Source of the DNA: Chloroflexota bacterium | GTDB taxonomy: Bacteria > Chloroflexota > UBA5177 > JANWHV01 | Reading direction: 5' to 3' | Assembly (NCBI GenBank): GCA_025450255.1 | Contig: JANWHV010000276.1 | Location: forward strand, 1 to 6,433 | DNA: 6,433 nt | Shown: positions 5,659 to 6,433 of the stretch, in pieces | Layout: the number at the start of each line of letters is the position of its first letter | Numbering within the stretch: the first letter of the stretch is position 1 | The notes under the pieces: generated by a model | What the model saw: the letters and a program-made list of their open reading frames with translations, nothing else | Told to the model about the DNA's origin: nothing | Database searches by the model: none | Made by a program: the position numbers and the translations under genes

Positions 5659-6433
5659 CATTTGTCTTGAACTGGAACGGTTGAAGGCGTTGAACATGGC
5701 GATTGCCTGGAGGACGTCGGCCTTCCCCTCCTCGCCGCCGGTCAGCGGTTGAGCGCCGGTGGTGACGCAGTGGTGGAAGTGTAGCAGCTCGTTCTTGAAC
5801 GCTTCCTCGTAATCCACCTGATGCTCCGACCGGGTGTATATCCCGTCGTTCATACGCTCCACCACCACCGGCGTGGGCACGCTTTTCAGGAAGGGCGAGG
5901 GGAAACGGATCTCCACCCGGCCGTCGGTGGCCAGAAAGGATAGATCCTCGCGGTAGTCGCGCACGTCGTCGAGGAACGCCCAGGTCAGCACGGCGCGCAC
6001 GTCGGCGCCGTAGCGGAACGTGCTCATAATCGCGTTCCCATCCGCCCAAATCTCGGTGCTGAGCACGGCATCGGGCGCGCCAAGCAGTCCGCGCATGGCG
6101 TTGATATCGTGAATGATGCTGCCGAGCAATACCTCAAGGTAATTGAAGGCTAGCCAGGCGGGTACCTCGCCGACCGCCTCCCGTACCAGGGCGTCGGCCT
6201 CCGTTCGCAAGCGTTCAAGGGTACTCAGCGGCACGTCGCCGGCGCGGCTTATACGGTGATGGCTCAGGTATTGCGGCTCGGACGGATGCCAGATGTGTAC
6301 CTCCACCGCGCGCAGGTACTCCAGCTGGCGGATCGCCTTTTGCGCGAAACGGTAGCCGGCGTCGTATCGCTTCATGTAGGCAACCATGAGCGTCACGTTC
6401 CGGGCACGCGCCGCCGCGATCATTTCGTCACCC
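5656..6433 (-). CDS. Gfo/Idh/MocA-family oxidoreductase, N-terminal NAD-binding part outside the window
   Basis: About 258 codons are visible; the frame stays open to the right edge (GDEMIAAA...), so the ATG at 6423 is internal, not the start. The visible part begins at the end of the Rossmann domain with LMVAYMKRYDAG, the family's 'mvgymkRydp' stretch. It continues through the alpha/beta substrate domain, including SIIHDINAMRGLLG, whose His (codon 6109-6111) and Asp occupy the position of the catalytic pair in glucose-fructose oxidoreductase and inositol dehydrogenases. The enzyme probably oxidises a sugar or cyclitol hydroxyl with NAD(P)+. The last residues, RSSSRQM, are polar and end at a TAA lying in the arm of a palindromic repeat, so the C-terminus may have been altered by that element. 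The isomerase and phosphatase genes follow on the same strand. Confidence 0.88.
   Translation of the reverse strand, partial: GDEMIAAARARNVTLMVAYMKRYDAGYRFAQKAIRQLEYLRAVEVHIWHPSEPQYLSHHRISRAGDVPLSTLERLRTEADALVREAVGEVPAWLAFNYLEVLLGSIIHDINAMRGLLGAPDAVLSTEIWADGNAIMSTFRYGADVRAVLTWAFLDDVRDYREDLSFLATDGRVEIRFPSPFLKSVPTPVVVERMNDGIYTRSEHQVDYEEAFKNELLHFHHCVTTGAQPLTGGEEGKADVLQAIAMFNAFNRSSSRQM

Overview
The window is GC-rich bacterial DNA with densely packed genes and no RNA genes, CRISPR array or insertion sequence that I can see. The lineage is not marked directly. The Rpn/DUF4351-type C-terminal fragment, the large GT39-like membrane protein and the 'CACGGAGACACGGA'-type palindromic repeat together would fit an uncultured Chloroflexota-like bacterium, but this is only a suggestion.

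Left part (1-1651): a polytopic GT39/ArnT-like glycosyltransferase lies on the minus strand and runs off the left edge. Upstream of it, also on the minus strand, is a small ArsR-type winged-helix regulator. About 75 bp of shared regulatory DNA follows, carrying a nested inverted repeat, and then a divergent gene on the plus strand.

Middle (1609-3673): the divergent gene encodes a 14-TM-type MFS drug exporter (DHA2/EmrB-QacA-like), probably repressed by the ArsR protein. An ORF overlapping its last 32 bp encodes only the C-terminal half of an Rpn-family (PD-(D/E)xK nuclease/transposase-like) protein; the nuclease domain is absent.

Right part (3712-6433): three minus-strand genes converge on this block. 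In transcription order they are a Gfo/Idh/MocA oxidoreductase (5' end outside the window), a xylose-isomerase-like TIM-barrel sugar isomerase/epimerase, and an inositol-monophosphatase-family protein whose start overlaps the isomerase stop by one base. This is a typical small carbohydrate or cyclitol metabolism cluster: oxidation of a sugar, isomerisation, and removal of phosphate. A 134-bp palindromic repeat sits between the oxidoreductase and the isomerase and supplies the oxidoreductase stop codon.

I do not see an obvious new defence or mobile system. The best leads are the orphan Rpn C-terminal domain, the phosphatase with Cys in place of a catalytic Asp, the coaxial nested palindrome in the arsR-mfs promoter region, and the palindromic repeat at the 3' end of the oxidoreductase gene.
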